Assembly: GCF_018736105.1 (NCBI RefSeq)
Contig: NZ_CP076135.1
Location: 4,090,001-4,154,000, forward strand
Source: Bradyrhizobium sediminis
GTDB taxonomy: Bacteria; Pseudomonadota; Alphaproteobacteria; Rhizobiales; Xanthobacteraceae
Direction of reading: 5' to 3'
Length of the DNA: 64,000 nt
Shown: positions 7,624 to 16,495 of the stretch, piece after piece
Numbering within the stretch: the stretch's first letter is position 1
Layout of the letters: every line of letters begins with the position of its first letter
The notes under the pieces: generated by a model
What the model saw: only the letters and a program-made list of their open reading frames with translations
What the model was told of the DNA's origin: nothing
Databases searched by the model: none
Made by a program: the position numbers and the translations under genes

Positions 7624-9306
7624 TCACGGCAAGCTGGCTGGAGTCCCGACGAGGTCGCCGATGCAGAAATGAGCCATGTGCGCGACAGCTTCGGCACTGT
7701 GGTAGTCACCGAATTCGGCAGTGGCTTCCTTGCCGGCGTACATTCGGGCGATTCCAGCGCCACCGGGGTGATGGGGTGCCCACTCGGTGATGTCGTAAAC
7801 TTTTCCCGAGACGATGATCCAGCAGTCGTCGCGGGTGTTGTGCAGGGCGACCTCTTCGCGCGTGACGGGACGTGTACCCTTGGCGGGAGCAGCTGGCGTC
7901 CAGAGCTTGCCGGTAATCGTGGCGTAGTTGGCCTTGGCGGCCCGACGGAAGTCCCACGGCCCCAATCTCTTGTAAGGCAATTCGGTGCCGATATTGCGGG
8001 CGTCGTACGCATAGATCCAGGAGTCGTCCTCGCCGCCGCGCTTGTCGTGGGCAAAGGCCGGGCTCACTCGCTCGTCGAGCTTCTCGAGTAGCGCCTTTTG
8101 CTCAGCGGTGTCCTTGGCGCGCAAATGATCGAAGGCGAATTTGGAGCCGAGCTGGAAGCGGGTGGCGCGGTAATGCCGCACGCGCTCGTAGTGCAACATC
8201 GCCGTTGCGACATCGCGCTTGTGCAGGGCGAAGGCGCTGGCGAGCGCGGCGGCGTCCTCGAAGGACTGCGCGGCGCCCTGGCCAAACGTGGGAAGCATCG
8301 GGTGCGCCGCGTCCCCGAGCAGACAGATGCGGCCCTGCACCCAGGTTTCGAGCGCGTCACGATCGTAGAGGCCCCACTTCGTGGGACGAACGATCGCCCC
8401 CGCCAGAGCGAGCAGGTCGTCTCTGCTGGCGCTCCCCGTGAATGCCTCGCCCACCTCGCGAAGGATCTCCTCCTGACTGACGGGAAACCAGTCGCCCTCC
8501 TCCTGCTCGAACGCGGCAGAGTCGGGCTCATATCGGGCGATCCACACGTTCAACAACTCGCCGCCGCGCACCCAGTACGTCGTCGCCCCGCTCTTGTCGT
8601 TCCGATGGCGGTCCATGCTGAACGAGTCGACGGGATTGTGGTCCAGCGGGCTGCCGTCAGCCTTCCGGAGCGAGGCGACCGCCGTCCGCGGAATCAGCCC
8701 ACGAAAGCAGGTCACCTCGGTCCAGCGCTTGGGACGCGGGTTCGGCCACGCCAGCTGCAACGTGGCAGAGTTGATCCCGTCGGCACCCACGAGAACCTCT
8801 CCCGTGGCGGTCCGACCATTCGAAAAGGTCGCCGTCACCTCGCCGGCGGTCTGACACAACTGTGTCAGCCTGCAGTCCATATGCACGGTGATCGGACATG
8901 GCGCCCCGCTGTCGGGACCGAACTCGAACACCCGCTTATACAGGCACATCAACAGGTCCAGCCTGTGCATGTGATGAAACCCGGCGCCGTCGCCCGCCGC
9001 GGTGACATGATCGAACGACCTCTTTGTCACGCTCCCGTCTGCATTGAACTGCCGTGTCGACTCCAGAATTGCCGCCCGGCCGCCGTCGATCGCCCCGTCG
9101 GGGCCCTTGGGATCCCCGCCATCGAGGTCGACGCCCAGCCAACGACATATCCTCGCCCCGTTGGGCGGGACGTTCAACCCGGCGCCTGCGGTGCTGGGCA
9201 CCTTCGTCTGCTCGTAGATATCGACCGATGCGAAGACGCCGGACTGTCGCAGCGCCAACGCCGTCATCAACCCGCCCATTCCCGCACCGACAATCACTGC
9301 CCGCAT
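7624..9306 (-). CDS. FAD-dependent monooxygenase fused to a C-terminal cytochrome b5 domain
   Basis: 560 residues in two parts. Residues 1-about 420 form a class A aromatic hydroxylase (salicylate hydroxylase-like): GAGMGGLMTALALRQSG, the DG motif GADGINSATLQ and the GD motif GDAAHPMLPTFGQGAAQS. Residues 481-560 form a cytochrome b5 domain with HHPGG at about 512-516 and the second axial histidine in FGDYHSAEA at about 536. The ATG at 9306 with AAGGA upstream starts exactly at the FAD-binding strand. Class A hydroxylases need only NAD(P)H, so a haem domain is unexpected and suggests an added electron route. Substrate unknown. It converges on the HxlR gene and has no close partner upstream. 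Confidence 0.88.
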   Translation of the reverse strand: MRAVIVGAGMGGLMTALALRQSGVFASVDIYEQTKVPSTAGAGLNVPPNGARICRWLGVDLDGGDPKGPDGAIDGGRAAILESTRQFNADGSVTKRSFDHVTAAGDGAGFHHMHRLDLLMCLYKRVFEFGPDSGAPCPITVHMDCRLTQLCQTAGEVTATFSNGRTATGEVLVGADGINSATLQLAWPNPRPKRWTEVTCFRGLIPRTAVASLRKADGSPLDHNPVDSFSMDRHRNDKSGATTYWVRGGELLNVWIARYEPDSAAFEQEEGDWFPVSQEEILREVGEAFTGSASRDDLLALAGAIVRPTKWGLYDRDALETWVQGRICLLGDAAHPMLPTFGQGAAQSFEDAAALASAFALHKRDVATAMLHYERVRHYRATRFQLGSKFAFDHLRAKDTAEQKALLEKLDERVSPAFAHDKRGGEDDSWIYAYDARNIGTELPYKRLGPWDFRRAAKANYATITGKLWTPAAPAKGTRPVTREEVALHNTRDDCWIIVSGKVYDITEWAPHHPGGAGIARMYAGKEATAEFGDYHSAEAVAHMAHFCIGDLVGTPASLP

Positions 9307-9521
9307 CCTGTCGTCCTTCCGAAGCAAGCGAACGCACCGATTTCCCATCTCGCGGCGGGAGTAAGGTGGATGTCGTCCGAACAGATGGGTCGAGACTAGC
9401 CGCGGGCGGACCGGAAATGAAGCAGCTTCTCGCGTGGCCAGGAAGCGCCGAATTATGGGTCATTCGCGACCGGGCGGAACCAGTGACAAGTCCGCCCATG
9501 ACGCGCCAATGCGTCCACGCC

Positions 9522-9968
9522 CTAGTCGACCGTGCGATACATCGGCTTCCTTGCGCGGACCGGATCGAGCAGCGACCAGTCGCCCTGTTCCACCACATGG
9601 CCCTTGGGAAAAGGCGGGCGAACCTCCTGGCCGAGCGATCGCATCACCCGGTCGTCGCGGTAGTAGCAAAGCAGCACCACGCGGACCAAGGCAGCCAGCG
9701 ACGCGCCGCCGACCTCACGAAAGACGGCGGCCACCTCGGTGCGGTGCTCCGATTCCAGGTCGGCGAACGCACAGCCGCCGATCGCGGCGAGATGCGCCAA
9801 TGCACGCGCTATGTCGTCGCGGTCGCGCTCCAGGCTGCGCAGGATGTCGTTGAGTATTTTATCGTCGTCGGCGCCGGGCACGTCGTAGACCGTGCTCGCG
9901 GGGATGATCATGCCGGCCAGCGCGCGAAGGTCGCGGATTTGGTCGGGGGAAAGCTCGTGGTTCTGCAT
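9522..9968 (-). CDS. Gluconate 2-dehydrogenase subunit 3-like protein
   Basis: 148 residues of the small-subunit family that accompanies membrane GMC dehydrogenases. The start ELSPDQIRDLRALAGMIIP and the later LLCYYRDDRVMRSLGQEVRPPFPKG segment are characteristic. It follows the GMC oxidoreductase by 11 nt on the same strand, so the two should form a complex. Members of this family usually carry a twin-arginine signal peptide that exports the catalytic subunit as well; none is visible here. The pair may therefore stay in the cytoplasm, and no cytochrome c subunit is encoded next to it. Confidence 0.75.
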   Translation of the reverse strand: MQNHELSPDQIRDLRALAGMIIPASTVYDVPGADDDKILNDILRSLERDRDDIARALAHLAAIGGCAFADLESEHRTEVAAVFREVGGASLAALVRVVLLCYYRDDRVMRSLGQEVRPPFPKGHVVEQGDWSLLDPVRARKPMYRTVD

Positions 9969-9979
9969 GAAAATCGCTT

Positions 9980-11578
9980 TCAGTCGAACAGATTGGCGAG
10001 GCGCTGCTTGATGCTGTCGGCGATATAGAGCGCCAGCGCCTGAATCGTCGAGGTCGGGTTCACGCCGCCTGACGTCACCCAGATGCTGCCGTCGACGATG
10101 AACAGATTCTTCACGTCATGGCAGCGGCCCCATTCGTTGACCACCGAACGCTCCGGATCGGTTCCCATGCGCGCGGTGCCGAGCAGATGCCAGCCGCCGT
10201 TCAGGATCGGACTCTCGACGGCGACATTGCTGGCGCCGGCGGCGGTCAGAATCTCCTTGGCCCGCGCGATGCCGTGGTTCATCATCTTCATGCTGTTGGC
10301 GCTGATGGTGTAGTCGAGTTTTGGCGCGGGGATGCCGCTGGAATCCTTCAGCACGGGATCGAGCGTCACCCGATTGTGCTCCTCGGGCAGGTCCTCGCAG
10401 ATCGCCGAAAGCCCGATGCGGCGGTTCACCAGTTTCCGGTAGGCGGCATGGTGGTCGTCGCCCCAGGGCAGTCGCCCGGCGGCGGAGCTAACGATCGCTT
10501 CCATGATGGCGCCGACGCCGCGGCCGAACTGGAAGGTATAGCCGCGAACGAAATCGCGGCCAGGGTCGGTCTCGTAGAATTCCTGGCTCCACAGGCAGAG
10601 CGGCGGGCCGTGATTGCCATCGAGCGGTTCGTCGACATAGCCGTAGGTCAGCGCGTAAGGGTGAAACATCAGGTTCTTGCCGACCAGCCCTGAGGAATTG
10701 GCAATGCCGTTGGGGAATTTCGCCGACACCGAATTCAGCATCAGCCGCGGGGTACCGACGCCGTTGCAGGCGAGGATGACGACTTCGGCGGGCTGGAATT
10801 GCTCCTTGCCCTCGGCGTCGTAATAGATGACGCCGGACGCCATGCCGTGCTCATCGACCGTGACTTCGCGAACCCGGCACATGGTGCGTAATTCGACCCC
10901 GGCGCGGATCGCGTGCGGCCAATAGGTAATATCGGTGGAGGCCTTGGCGCCCTGCGCGCAGCCGGGCGTGCAGTGGCCGAGATTGATGCAGCGCGCGCGG
11001 CCCTCGTAGTCGGTGGTGGCAATGGTCGAGTCGGACGGCCACCAGTGCCAGCCGAGCTGGTTCATCGCCTTGCCGAACCGGGCGCCGGATTTGCCGAGCG
11101 GCAGCGGCGGCATCGGCGGCTGCTTCGGCGGATAGGCGGGATCGCCCGCGAGCCCCGAGACGCCCATCATGCGGTCGTTCTCGGCGAAGTACGGCTCCAG
11201 CGTGGCGTAATCGATCGGCCAGTCGTCGGCGACCCCGTCGAGCGTGCGCACCTTGAAATCGGAGGGATGCATGCGCGGGAAATGCGCAGTGTACATGATG
11301 GTGCTGCCGCCGACGCCGTTGAAATTCACCACCTTGATCGGTGAATTGGCGTCGTTGATCGGGTAGTCGGTCGGCCGCGCGCGGCGGTTGGGGTTGATGG
11401 CGAAATCGCTGAACAGGCGCGCCTCCCAATCCCTTCCGTTGCTGGGATAGTCCGCCGGCTTCACCCAATCGCCCTGCTCGAGGCAGACGATCCGCATCCT
11501 GGTATCGGCAAGGCTCCACGCCACCGCGGCGCCAGATGCGCCGGAACCGACGATCAGGACATCGACTTTTTCAAGCAT
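9980..11578 (-). CDS. GMC-family FAD oxidoreductase (alcohol/sugar dehydrogenase)
   Basis: 532 residues. The N-terminal FAD motif GSGASGAAVAWSL is followed by GGSTIMYTAHFPRMHPSDF, the GMC substrate loop. The C-terminal half has GGWHLLGTARMGTDPERSV, with the conserved active-site histidine, and NPTSTIQALALYIAD. CINLGHCTPGCAQGAKAS contains a cysteine cluster like that of gluconate/sorbitol dehydrogenase large subunits. The ATG at 11578 has GGAGG 9 nt upstream; an in-frame ATG 24 nt earlier has none. It heads a two-gene unit with the small subunit. It should oxidise a primary or secondary alcohol, but the substrate is not evident. It is divergent from the KstD-like gene. Confidence 0.9.
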   Translation of the reverse strand: MLEKVDVLIVGSGASGAAVAWSLADTRMRIVCLEQGDWVKPADYPSNGRDWEARLFSDFAINPNRRARPTDYPINDANSPIKVVNFNGVGGSTIMYTAHFPRMHPSDFKVRTLDGVADDWPIDYATLEPYFAENDRMMGVSGLAGDPAYPPKQPPMPPLPLGKSGARFGKAMNQLGWHWWPSDSTIATTDYEGRARCINLGHCTPGCAQGAKASTDITYWPHAIRAGVELRTMCRVREVTVDEHGMASGVIYYDAEGKEQFQPAEVVILACNGVGTPRLMLNSVSAKFPNGIANSSGLVGKNLMFHPYALTYGYVDEPLDGNHGPPLCLWSQEFYETDPGRDFVRGYTFQFGRGVGAIMEAIVSSAAGRLPWGDDHHAAYRKLVNRRIGLSAICEDLPEEHNRVTLDPVLKDSSGIPAPKLDYTISANSMKMMNHGIARAKEILTAAGASNVAVESPILNGGWHLLGTARMGTDPERSVVNEWGRCHDVKNLFIVDGSIWVTSGGVNPTSTIQALALYIADSIKQRLANLFD

Positions 11579-11707
11579 CGATTTTTTCCTCCCGGCATTC
11601 ATTGATAGCCAGTTCGTTTCAGCCTGTCAGCATGCGTCACAGCATAGGTGATGCTATTGCAGATTCAGACAAAAGCAGCTTTGCTTGGAAAAACCGGGAG
11701 GGGTGGC

Positions 11708-13432
11708 GTGGCGGACGGCGAGCGCGATGGCGCAGACACTACTTATGAATGCGACGTGCTCGTGGTCGGCTCCGGCGCCGCCGGCATGTCCGCCGCCGTC
11801 ACCGCAGGCCATGGCGGCCTCAATGTCCTCATTGTCGAGAAGGAGCCGCGTTTCGGCGGCACCACCGCGCGCTCCGGCGGCTGGCTCTGGATTCCCGGGA
11901 CGTCGCTGGCGCACGCCTGGGGCATCAAGGAGAGCCCGGATCAGGCGCGAACCTATCTGCGGCATGAAGCGGGCAACAGCTTCGACGCGGCGCGGGTCGA
12001 TGCCTTCCTTACCGCCGGACCGGAAGCGGTCGATTTCTTCACCTCGCAAACCGCACTGCGTTTCGACATGCCGCTGGTGTTTCCCGACTATCATGCCGAA
12101 GCACCCGGCGGAACCCAGGGCGGCCGCTCGATGGTGACGCGGCCGTTCGACGGACGCGAGCTCGGCCCACATGTCAGGAATCTCGGCGCGCCGCTGCCGG
12201 AATTGACCGTGTTCGGCATGATGCTGGGGTCGGGCAAGGAGATCATCCACTTCATGCGCGCGACCAAATCGCTGACGTCGGCGGTTTATGTCGCCAAGCG
12301 GCTGTCCCGCCATCTCATGGACGTGATGCGTTACGGCCGCGGCATGACGCTGACCAACGGCAACGCGCTTGCCGGACGGCTGGCGAAATCCGCCTTCGAC
12401 CTCAACATACCCCTGTGGCTGTCATCCCCCGTCCGCGAACTGATCGTCGACAACGGTGCGGTGCGCGGCGCCATGGTCGAGCGGGAAGGACGCCTCGTCC
12501 GCGTCCATGCCAGACGCGGCGTGGTGCTGGCCTGCGGCGGCTTCCCGCATGACGTTGCCAGGCGCAAGGCGATGTTTCCGCACGCGCCCGACGGCACCCA
12601 GCATTATTCGCCCGGCCCGGCCGGCAACACCGGCGACGGCCTGCGCATGGCGGAAGCGGTCGGCGGACGCGTCGAAGACACACTGCCCAATGCCGCGGCA
12701 TGGGTGCCGGTATCGGTCACCAAGCGGAAAGACGGCACCAGCGGCGTGATGCCGCATTTCATCGATCGCGCCAAGCCCGGCGTGATCGCCGTGATGCGCG
12801 ACGGCGCGCGCTTTGCGAACGAGGGCAACTCCTATCACGACTTCGTCCAGGACATGATGAAGGCCGCCAGGCCCGGCGAAGAGATCGCCGCCTTCCTGAT
12901 CTGCGATCACAAAACCCTGCGCAAATATGGCCTCGGATGCGTGCCGCCGTTTCCGATGCCGATCGGCCGCCACCTCAGCACCGGTTACCTCATGCGCGGC
13001 GCTACGCTGGCGGAACTGGCGACCAAGGCCGGTATCGACGCCCGAGGGCTCGAGGCGACGGTGACGCAGTTCAATGCATCGGCGGCGAGCGGACAGGATA
13101 CGGCCTTCGGCAAGGGATCGCGCGCGTATAACCGCTTTCAGGGCGATGCGCTGCACGGACCGAACCCCTGCGTCGCCCCGGTCGAAAACGGACCTTTCTA
13201 CGCGATCAGGATGGTGATCGGAGATCTCGGCACCTATGCCGGGATCAGAACCGATGCGAGCGCCCGCGCGCTGGACGGCGATGGCCGCGTCATCGAAGGG
13301 CTCTATGCCGCCGGCAACGACATGGCGAGCATCATGGGCGGCAACTATCCCGGCGCCGGCATCACGCTCGGGCCCGCGCTGACCTTCGGCTATATCGCGG
13401 GCCGGCATATTGCGGATGCATCGAAGCCGTGA
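11708..13432 (+). CDS. FAD-dependent 3-ketosteroid delta1-dehydrogenase-like flavoprotein
   Basis: 574 residues of the fumarate reductase/KstD flavoprotein family. VLVVGSGAAGMSAAVTAG binds FAD, and GGTTARSGGWLWIPG is the KstD-type substitute for the fumarate-reductase segment. The C-terminal GGNYPGAGITLGPALTFGYI keeps the tyrosine-glycine motif that in KstD holds the 3-keto group. FANEGNSYHDF supplies another conserved tyrosine. GTG at 11708 with GGGAGG 6 nt upstream is chosen over ATGs farther upstream without a site. The reaction would be dehydrogenation of a cyclic ketone or steroid-like ring. No other steroid ring-opening gene is adjacent, so the substrate stays open. Confidence 0.82.
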   Translation: MADGERDGADTTYECDVLVVGSGAAGMSAAVTAGHGGLNVLIVEKEPRFGGTTARSGGWLWIPGTSLAHAWGIKESPDQARTYLRHEAGNSFDAARVDAFLTAGPEAVDFFTSQTALRFDMPLVFPDYHAEAPGGTQGGRSMVTRPFDGRELGPHVRNLGAPLPELTVFGMMLGSGKEIIHFMRATKSLTSAVYVAKRLSRHLMDVMRYGRGMTLTNGNALAGRLAKSAFDLNIPLWLSSPVRELIVDNGAVRGAMVEREGRLVRVHARRGVVLACGGFPHDVARRKAMFPHAPDGTQHYSPGPAGNTGDGLRMAEAVGGRVEDTLPNAAAWVPVSVTKRKDGTSGVMPHFIDRAKPGVIAVMRDGARFANEGNSYHDFVQDMMKAARPGEEIAAFLICDHKTLRKYGLGCVPPFPMPIGRHLSTGYLMRGATLAELATKAGIDARGLEATVTQFNASAASGQDTAFGKGSRAYNRFQGDALHGPNPCVAPVENGPFYAIRMVIGDLGTYAGIRTDASARALDGDGRVIEGLYAAGNDMASIMGGNYPGAGITLGPALTFGYIAGRHIADASKP

Positions 13433-13435
13433 AGA

Positions 13436-13882
13436 TCAGAGCGCAGTCGACAGCAGGCTGCCGCCGATGACGCGCGAATGTGCGCGGAATTCCGCCACGA
13501 CTTCATCTTCGAAGGTCACGCGAACGTCATAGATTCCGGAGCGCACGGAACGCACGACCTCCGTCGCCGTCGCTACGAGACGGTCGCCGAGCCTGGTCGG
13601 CCGCAGGAACGAAATGCTGCAATGCGCGGAGACCGTTCGTTCATTGTAGGCGTTGCTGGCCAGTGAAAATGCCGCGTCGGCGAGTTTGAAAATCGCGCCA
13701 CCGTGCGTGATGCCAATGCCGTTGACCATGCCCGGCAGCACGGTCATGGCGACTGTGGCCCGGCCCGCGTCGATCGATAACCGCTCCAGGCCGAGGCTTC
13801 GCAGGGCTGCATCCTGTCGCCACAGGAAATCCGCACAGGCCAGCGCCAGCTTGCTCGACGAAATGGCGGCCATATTTCCCAC
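13436..13882 (-). CDS. Hotdog-fold thioesterase, PaaI-like
   Basis: 148 residues of the PaaI/4HBT hotdog family. The motif NGIGITHGGAIFKLADAAFS matches the HGG(x)xxxLADxAF signature of PaaI, in which the aspartate is catalytic. The last strand RVTFEDEVVAEFRAHSRV completes the fold. Start: GTG at 13882 with AGGAGG 5 nt upstream; an in-frame ATG nine bases further in is 14 nt from the same site. It would hydrolyse acyl-CoA esters, typically hydroxyphenylacetyl-CoA or stalled aromatic CoA intermediates. It converges with the KstD-like gene, leaving only 3 bp between stops. Confidence 0.88.
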   Translation of the reverse strand: MGNMAAISSSKLALACADFLWRQDAALRSLGLERLSIDAGRATVAMTVLPGMVNGIGITHGGAIFKLADAAFSLASNAYNERTVSAHCSISFLRPTRLGDRLVATATEVVRSVRSGIYDVRVTFEDEVVAEFRAHSRVIGGSLLSTAL

Positions 13883-13943
13883 AAAAACCTCCTCGATCGA
13901 TGATCTCGCATGAAGCGGGCTTCGGCCACACCGTAGCGCTGCA

Positions 13944-13957
13944 CGCAATGCATTGCG
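13944..13957. promoter_or_regulatory. Perfect 14-bp palindrome upstream of the thioesterase gene
   Basis: CGCAATGCATTGCG is a perfect palindrome 62 bp upstream of the thioesterase start, in the 264-bp gap before the GFA-family gene. It has the size and symmetry of a dimeric repressor operator. No regulator gene is adjacent, so the binding protein is unknown. Confidence 0.4.
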
Positions 13958-14146
13958 TCATGCGGTCGGAGGACGTTCGCGATGACGCGCAAGCACACAC
14001 CGATGGATCACAAGAGATCACGAATTGATGCGGCTCCGTCATCCAATCGACGGACGCGGCGCGGCAGCCGGTCTGCTAACGCAGAGCCAATTATCCCCGG
14101 CCGCTCGGTGGTGGACCGGCAACATCCCAACTCGAAAGGAAGAGCC

Positions 14147-14569
14147 ATGGCTCATGTTGGAAGCTGCTTCTGCGGCGCTGTCAAACTGGAGGTCACCGGC
14201 TCGCCGGAAGCCATGGGTTATTGCCACTGCAGTTCCTGCCGTTCGTGGTCCGGTGGGCCCGTGAATGCCTTCAGCCTCTGGAAGCCGGGAGCCGTGCGCG
14301 TAACATCGGGAGCCGAACATGTGGCGACGTTCCAGAAGACCCCGCTCAGCCAGCGCCAATATTGCGCGAAGTGCGGCGGGCATCTGATGACCAATCACCC
14401 GCCATTGGGACTCGTCGACGTATTCACCGCGACGATCCCGACGCTTGCCTTCGCGCCCGGCGTTCACGTCAATTATGCCGAAACGGTGCTGCCGATGCGG
14501 GACGGCCTGCCGAAGCTGAAGGATTTTCCGAAGGAATTTGGCGGCTCGGGCGAGGCCGTCGCGGAATAG
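14147..14569 (+). CDS. GFA/CENP-V family zinc protein
   Basis: 140 residues with the zinc-binding cysteine pattern of the GFA (glutathione-dependent formaldehyde-activating enzyme-like) family: GSCFCGAVKLEV near residue 5, YCHCSSCRSWSG near 25 and YCAKCGGHL near 69. The frame is open upstream but has no conserved sequence before the ATG at 14147, which has AGGAAG in front. The family sits in formaldehyde or glutathione-adduct chemistry in a few members, and most are unassigned. It stands alone, followed by a strong terminator hairpin, so no pathway can be assigned from context. Confidence 0.85.
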   Translation: MAHVGSCFCGAVKLEVTGSPEAMGYCHCSSCRSWSGGPVNAFSLWKPGAVRVTSGAEHVATFQKTPLSQRQYCAKCGGHLMTNHPPLGLVDVFTATIPTLAFAPGVHVNYAETVLPMRDGLPKLKDFPKEFGGSGEAVAE

Positions 14570-14637
14570 CGGTCGCCTCATCCGACAGCCGTCGATCGGC
14601 GAGGTCGCCAATATCCGATCTGCAATAGAACAGGCAG

Positions 14638-14664
14638 GGGGATCCGAAGGTCCGGATCCCCTTT
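14638..14664 (+). terminator. Rho-independent terminator-like hairpin
   Basis: Stem GGGGATCCG (14638-14646) and CGGATCCCC (14653-14661) with loop AAGGTC, followed by TTTG. It lies 68 bp after the GFA-family gene and 22 bp from the end of the convergent hydrolase gene. Confidence 0.65.
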
Positions 14665-14686
14665 GTCGCTGAAGACGAATCCAGAT

Positions 14687-15538
14687 TCAGTTGGCCGGCA
14701 CCGCCGCAGCCGCCGCCACCCTGTGTTCCGCCCGTGCCATGTGTCGCTCGATCATGCCCGCCACCTCCCCGGCATGAGTCAAGATCATGAAATGCGCCGC
14801 GCCTGCGATGGTGGCGACTTTGGCGTCCGGGATGCACTGGCCCAAAAGCTGGTTGGCGCGCTTGGCGGCGGGGTGACTGGCCTCGCCCCACAACACCAGC
14901 GTCGGAATTTTCACCGTCGCGAGCAACCCGGACGTCAGCTCGAAACCGTAGGCGCTGGCCCAATCCAGGAGATTGGCCGGGGTGGTCTGCGTTGCGTAAT
15001 CGCGGACGCGCTGCGGCCAGCCGGCGAAAGTCCCCGCACCGCCATAGAAATCGATCATCTGTTCGATCGCCGTGGTCTCGCCGGCCTGATGGGCCCTGGA
15101 GTAGGATTCGGACATCTTCCGGAACGCCAGATAGTGCCGGTACTCGCCCGCGTGCCGCAGGATCTCCAGCGCCGGCGCCTCGGCGATGGTCAGGCTCAGG
15201 AGTGGCACACGCGCCCGGAGCGCGACGGCGAGCGCCGACAGGCCGCCAAAGGAGTGGCCGACGAGGTGCACCGGGCAGCCGGCGCGCCGGATCACGGCTT
15301 CCAGCACTTCCGCCTCATGGGCAATATCGGCGTCGTCAGCGCTGCGCCGTTCCAGCGTGCCGCCATATCCGAGCAGGCTCGTGGTGACGCAGCGATAGTC
15401 GTTCTCCCATTGCGCCATCACCGGCCGCCAGGCTGCGCCGGTGCTGCACGATCCCGGCACCAGCACGACAGTCCGGCCCTCTCCGGATTCGTCGTAGTCG
15501 ATGCATCCACGTGTGTCTTCGATCATGGTCTGACCCAT
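14687..15538 (-). CDS. Alpha/beta hydrolase
   Basis: 283 residues of the alpha/beta hydrolase fold. The nucleophile elbow is GHSFGG in HLVGHSFGGLSALAVALRA, the oxyanion segment is VLVPGSCSTGAAWRPVM, and AGAAHFMILTHAGEV carries the catalytic histidine near the C-terminus. The acidic residue is likely in LVLWGEASHPAAK, the usual strand 6-7 position. ATG at 15538 is used; an in-frame TTG 18 nt upstream and an ATG 12 nt downstream are alternatives. It follows a methyltransferase gene by 114 nt on the same strand. Substrate not recognisable; an esterase or ring-fission product hydrolase is possible. Confidence 0.85.
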   Translation of the reverse strand: MGQTMIEDTRGCIDYDESGEGRTVVLVPGSCSTGAAWRPVMAQWENDYRCVTTSLLGYGGTLERRSADDADIAHEAEVLEAVIRRAGCPVHLVGHSFGGLSALAVALRARVPLLSLTIAEAPALEILRHAGEYRHYLAFRKMSESYSRAHQAGETTAIEQMIDFYGGAGTFAGWPQRVRDYATQTTPANLLDWASAYGFELTSGLLATVKIPTLVLWGEASHPAAKRANQLLGQCIPDAKVATIAGAAHFMILTHAGEVAGMIERHMARAEHRVAAAAAVPAN

Positions 15539-15652
15539 TCCCTCAAGAACGGACAAGTTCGGCGGATGGTATTTCGCCGAGGCAAGGCCGCCGGACGATC
15601 GATTGCCCGGCGGCCGGCCTCGCGCGAACTTCCTCGCCAGGAGAAATCCGGA

Positions 15653-16495
15653 TCAGCGCCTGGCGATCACGATTTCGAGGTATTCGCTCGGAACGACCAT
15701 CGTGCCGTCCTCGGCGCGGTTCATCCGCCCGATCAGCGCGAGCAGGTCGTTTCGCAGCCCCTGCTGGCCTGTGGCATCGAGTGCGGCGAAGGCCTTGAGT
15801 ATCGGGCCGTAATAGCTCTTGAAGATCTCCATGAAGTGCTCCGGCGACCGGTAGCGGAACACGAAGTTGCGCGGCTCGGCCTCGATGACGAGGGCCGAAG
15901 GTCCGAACATTTCGGCAATCCGCGCCCGGGTCCCCCACAATGCGGGCGACTTCGCACCGGCCGGCGGCGGCAAGTATTTGCCGAGCGTCTTGAAGACCTG
16001 CCCGATGAAGCCTTCCGGCGTCCAGTTGGCGAGGCCGATCTTGCCCCCGCTCCTGCATACCCTGAGCAATTCCGCCGCCGCCTTGTCCTGGTCGGGCGTG
16101 AACATGACGCCGAAGGTCGAGACCACGGCATCGAAGCTGCCATCGGCAAAAGGCAGCGCCTCCGCGTCGGCTTCCCTGAACTCGACCGACAAACCGTCGG
16201 CCGCGGCGCGGAGCCGGCCGCGTTCGAGCAGGCTCGGCACATAGTCCGTCGACACCACGTCGCACCAGCGGCGGGCCGCGGCGAGCGTGACGTTGCCGTT
16301 ACCGGCGGCGACATCGAGAACCTTCTGCCCGGCGCGAAGATCGAGGGCTTCGCACAGTTCCTCGCCGACGATCTGAAGGGTGGTGCCGACCACCGCATAA
16401 TCGCCGGAAGACCAGGCGCCTTGCTGGCGTGTCTTGAGAACCCCCAGATCGACTGGGCTGGGCTGGGCGTTCTGTACTGCCGCGGATGCAATCAT
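15653..16495 (-). CDS. Class I SAM-dependent methyltransferase
   Basis: 280 residues of the UbiE/Methyltransf_11 group. Motif I is VLDVAAGNGNVTLAAARR at about residues 63-80, motif II is around EADAEALPFADGSFDAVVS, and post-motif FGVMFTPDQDKAAAELLRV follows. It would transfer a methyl group from S-adenosylmethionine to a small molecule in the cytoplasm. ATG at 16495 has GGAGG followed by AACAATT, an excellent site. It is divergent from the AraC-TPR regulator gene (255 bp apart), which may control it. Substrate unknown. Confidence 0.88.
   Translation of the reverse strand: MIASAAVQNAQPSPVDLGVLKTRQQGAWSSGDYAVVGTTLQIVGEELCEALDLRAGQKVLDVAAGNGNVTLAAARRWCDVVSTDYVPSLLERGRLRAAADGLSVEFREADAEALPFADGSFDAVVSTFGVMFTPDQDKAAAELLRVCRSGGKIGLANWTPEGFIGQVFKTLGKYLPPPAGAKSPALWGTRARIAEMFGPSALVIEAEPRNFVFRYRSPEHFMEIFKSYYGPILKAFAALDATGQQGLRNDLLALIGRMNRAEDGTMVVPSEYLEIVIARR

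Noticed and set aside
8098..9399. 433-codon plus-strand frame opposite the hydroxylase-b5 fusion
   Set aside because: The opposite strand carries intact FAD and haem motifs, and this frame has none.
11708..13432. A steroid degradation island based on the KstD-like and HsaA-like genes
   Set aside because: No 9-alpha-hydroxylase, extradiol dioxygenase or side-chain gene is present, and the two genes are in separate units.
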